This document shows, in pieces, positions 22,970 to 24,536 of a DNA stretch of 24,536 nt (positions within the stretch are counted from its first letter, which is position 1; every line of letters begins with the position of its first letter). The notes below the pieces were generated by a model. It was not told the origin of the DNA. It saw only the letters and a program-made list of their open reading frames with translations, and ran no database searches. The DNA comes from JBOGEB01 sp050743125. Lineage in GTDB: Bacteria; Actinomycetota; Nitriliruptoria; Euzebyales; Egibacteraceae. A program made the position numbers and the translations under genes. The DNA is taken from contig JBOGEB010000051.1 in NCBI GenBank assembly GCA_050743125.1, forward strand, positions 1 to 24,536, read 5' to 3'.

Positions 22970-24399
22970 GCCCGATCCCTGCCTTGTCGTTTCGCAGTGC
23001 GCTGTCAGCAACGCGGGAATGCGCTCCGCAGAGCTGTCATATCTGTGACGAAGCCCTTTCCCGAATCGTGGTCGCAACCGATTTCGCGGTCCGGTATGGT
23101 GGCGTTCCGGCGAATGGCCTACCGCGGAATGAGGACGTTGTGCTCTATACACGTGTGGAGGACGCAACGGTGCCGGTGCTGCTGGGGCTGTACGGCGACC
23201 GAAACCGTGTGCGGAGCTGGCTCCCGGGACTCCCCCGGCGCACGAACCGCGAGTCCGTCGAACGGCTGCTCGCGAGCACCAAAGGCCCGGTGCAGATCGT
23301 GCGGCCTCCGTGCCAGGAACAAACGAAAACCGCGAATGTCGATCTCATGAGCTTGCCTGTTCTGCAGGCGACACCACGGGATGCCGGACCGTATCTGACG
23401 GCAGGAGTGGTCTATGCTCGTGACCCACAGAACGACGAAATCGCGCTCTCGGTCCATCGAATGCTCGTTCTGGACGGTACACACCTTACTATGTGGATGG
23501 TGCCGGGCAGACGACTTCGCGCGCTGTGCCACGAGGCGGTCATGCGGGGCGAACGATTGCCCGTATCGATCAACATCGGTGCTCCGCCTGCGGCCATGAT
23601 CGCTTCTGCCCTGAACACCGAATTTCTTCCGGAAGGGATCACCAAGCTCGACATTGCGGGTGCGCTGGCTGGCGGACCGGTCACACTGGCACCGGCGATC
23701 AGCCAACCCACGTCGGTACTCGCCGAATCAGAAATCGTCCTAGAGGGTTACCTGGACGGCGCCATGGCCGACGAATGCGTCGGGCGACGTGCCCCGGACG
23801 TCTCGCTGCCAGAGTTCCTTGGATATGACGGGACCGCCAAGACCAACCTGCCAGTGGTAACCGTGACCGCGATGTCGACGCGGCAATCTGCCCTCTACCA
23901 AGCGATCATCGGCCCCGGCCGCGAACAGTCTACGATCCTGGGGCTGGCCGGTGCGTTATCTGTGGTGCTTTCCGAAGCCCGCTACGAGGGTTGCGTGATA
24001 GGTGATCTGTACTTCTCGCCGGCCGGCGGTGGAATGTTGCTCCTCATCGTGCAGGTCCGGAAGGACTCGCCGGAAGCAGATGCTCTGCTCACTCGCATCG
24101 CACGACGGATCTTCGAGCACCACCCCTTTGTAGAGCTGATTATCTTCACTGACGAAGATGTCAACATCACCTCAGAGGAAGACGTGTTCTGGGCAGTGAC
24201 GACCCGCGCCAATCTCGGCACCGACTGCGTGACCTTTTCCGACTTTCCTCGACTCGCGATGGATCCATCCCAACGTGAGGACTGGACTGTCGCTCGTGGG
24301 GGCAACGGCCTGGTGGGCAGAACGTTCATCGACGCGACAATCCCTTACCGCCTGCGGAAGAGCGTCTCTCGAAGCTTTCCTTCCATGGTGGAGGACTGA
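22966..24399 (+). CDS. UbiD-family prenyl-FMN-dependent decarboxylase
   Basis: A 477-residue UbiD-type (de)carboxylase. Visible features are the N-terminal domain with an IVATDFAVRYGG-like opening, DAGPYLTAGVVYARDP (about 135-150), the likely prFMN-contacting Arg in ALSVHRMLV, PLPVSINIGAPPAAMIAS-like strand, ESEIVLEGYLDG with the conserved Glu pair and PEFLGYDG, and the C-terminal ITSEEDVFWAVTTR and FIDATIPYRLRK. It removes a carboxylate from an aromatic or unsaturated acid using prenyl-FMN, which the divergent UbiX-like enzyme would supply. ATG 22966 overlaps the trpC stop (ATGA coupling). The last gene of the operon; a carboxylated heteroaromatic intermediate is the expected substrate. Confidence 0.9.
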   Translation: MSPIPALSFRSALSATRECAPQSCHICDEALSRIVVATDFAVRYGGVPANGLPRNEDVVLYTRVEDATVPVLLGLYGDRNRVRSWLPGLPRRTNRESVERLLASTKGPVQIVRPPCQEQTKTANVDLMSLPVLQATPRDAGPYLTAGVVYARDPQNDEIALSVHRMLVLDGTHLTMWMVPGRRLRALCHEAVMRGERLPVSINIGAPPAAMIASALNTEFLPEGITKLDIAGALAGGPVTLAPAISQPTSVLAESEIVLEGYLDGAMADECVGRRAPDVSLPEFLGYDGTAKTNLPVVTVTAMSTRQSALYQAIIGPGREQSTILGLAGALSVVLSEARYEGCVIGDLYFSPAGGGMLLLIVQVRKDSPEADALLTRIARRIFEHHPFVELIIFTDEDVNITSEEDVFWAVTTRANLGTDCVTFSDFPRLAMDPSQREDWTVARGGNGLVGRTFIDATIPYRLRKSVSRSFPSMVED

Positions 24400-24406
24400 G
24401 GGGCCT

Positions 24407-24536
24407 TGAGAGCAGGGGGCCGGACGGCAGCCGCGCGGCGGCGGTGCGGTAGAGGGCGGGCTCGGGTTTGCCGGCGATCTCGGGGTGGCGGCCGGTGGCG
24501 GCGGTCAGCGCGGCGAGGACGGCGCCGTTGCCTGGC
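24407..24536 (-). pseudogene. Truncated HAD-IIA (NagD-like) phosphatase fragment
   Basis: Read on the minus strand from the window edge, one frame gives GNGAVLAALTAATGRHPEIA then GKPEPALYRTAAARL and PSGPLL. This is the well-known stretch of HAD subfamily IIA phosphatases before the VGDRLDTDI motif. The similarity breaks right after GPLL (about 24411) and runs into ubiD antisense sequence, so the catalytic C-terminal part is absent. GC content here is far above that of the cluster. The rest of the gene lies outside the window. Confidence 0.6.

Noticed and set aside
15176..24399. Ordinary tryptophan biosynthesis operon
   Set aside because: trpE, trpG and trpB are missing, active-site residues differ, and carrier-protein, EctC-like and UbiD genes are interleaved.
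1..24536. CRISPR array, tRNA or rRNA genes
   Set aside because: No regularly spaced short repeats, no cloverleaf and no rRNA-like stretch was seen on either strand.

Overview
The window is high-GC actinobacterial DNA. The evidence is GC-rich third codon positions, an AfsR/SARP-type regulator, a comEA-comEC-holA block, an F420/PPOX-type oxidoreductase and many GTG/ATG starts with GGAGG-type ribosome sites. A Streptosporangiales- or Pseudonocardiales-like host is plausible, but genus cannot be read from the sequence.

Positions 1-3620 are a decayed accessory region. It holds a striking nested dyad (53-90), a small gene with an in-frame stop (298-672), a membrane-anchored pseudokinase (1001-2659) flanked by two inverted copies of one MITE-like repeat (737-962 and 2900-3064), and the frameshifted 3' part of a DDE transposase. 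Positions 3757-8377 are housekeeping: a cold-shock protein (minus strand), then comEA, comEC and holA. The comEC frame has lost its expected stop and runs through holA in another frame. Positions 8431-10468 hold a decayed MazG-like remnant, a PPOX-family protein whose best start is an ATA codon, a palindromic terminator and a beta-propeller lactonase-like protein (minus). A large SARP/AfsR regulator follows (10826-13954).

Positions 13746-24399 form an unusual biosynthetic locus. A UbiX-like flavin prenyltransferase is divergent from a tight nine-gene operon: prolyl-type adenylating enzyme, stand-alone carrier protein, TrpD-TrpA fusion, EctC-like cupin, acyl-CoA dehydrogenase of the prolyl-carrier oxidase type, transglutaminase-like protein, TrpF, TrpC and a UbiD-like decarboxylase. 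There is no trpE, trpG or trpB, and the Trp-like enzymes carry substitutions at residues that contact anthranilate. This is therefore not a tryptophan operon.

My inference is a parallel pathway. The EctC-like enzyme makes a cyclic amidine amino acid, possibly 5-amino-dihydropyrrole-2-carboxylate from glutamine. The adenylation enzyme, carrier protein and dehydrogenase activate and aromatise it to an aminopyrrole carboxylate, and the transglutaminase-like protein releases it. TrpD/F/C then build a second pyrrole ring on the amine, UbiD/UbiX removes the remaining carboxylate, and the TrpA domain cuts off glyceraldehyde 3-phosphate to leave an indole-like 5-5 bicycle. The product is unproven.

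The right edge (24407-24536) is the broken end of a HAD-IIA phosphatase gene on the minus strand in very GC-rich DNA. It marks a probable insertion or recombination junction of the cluster.
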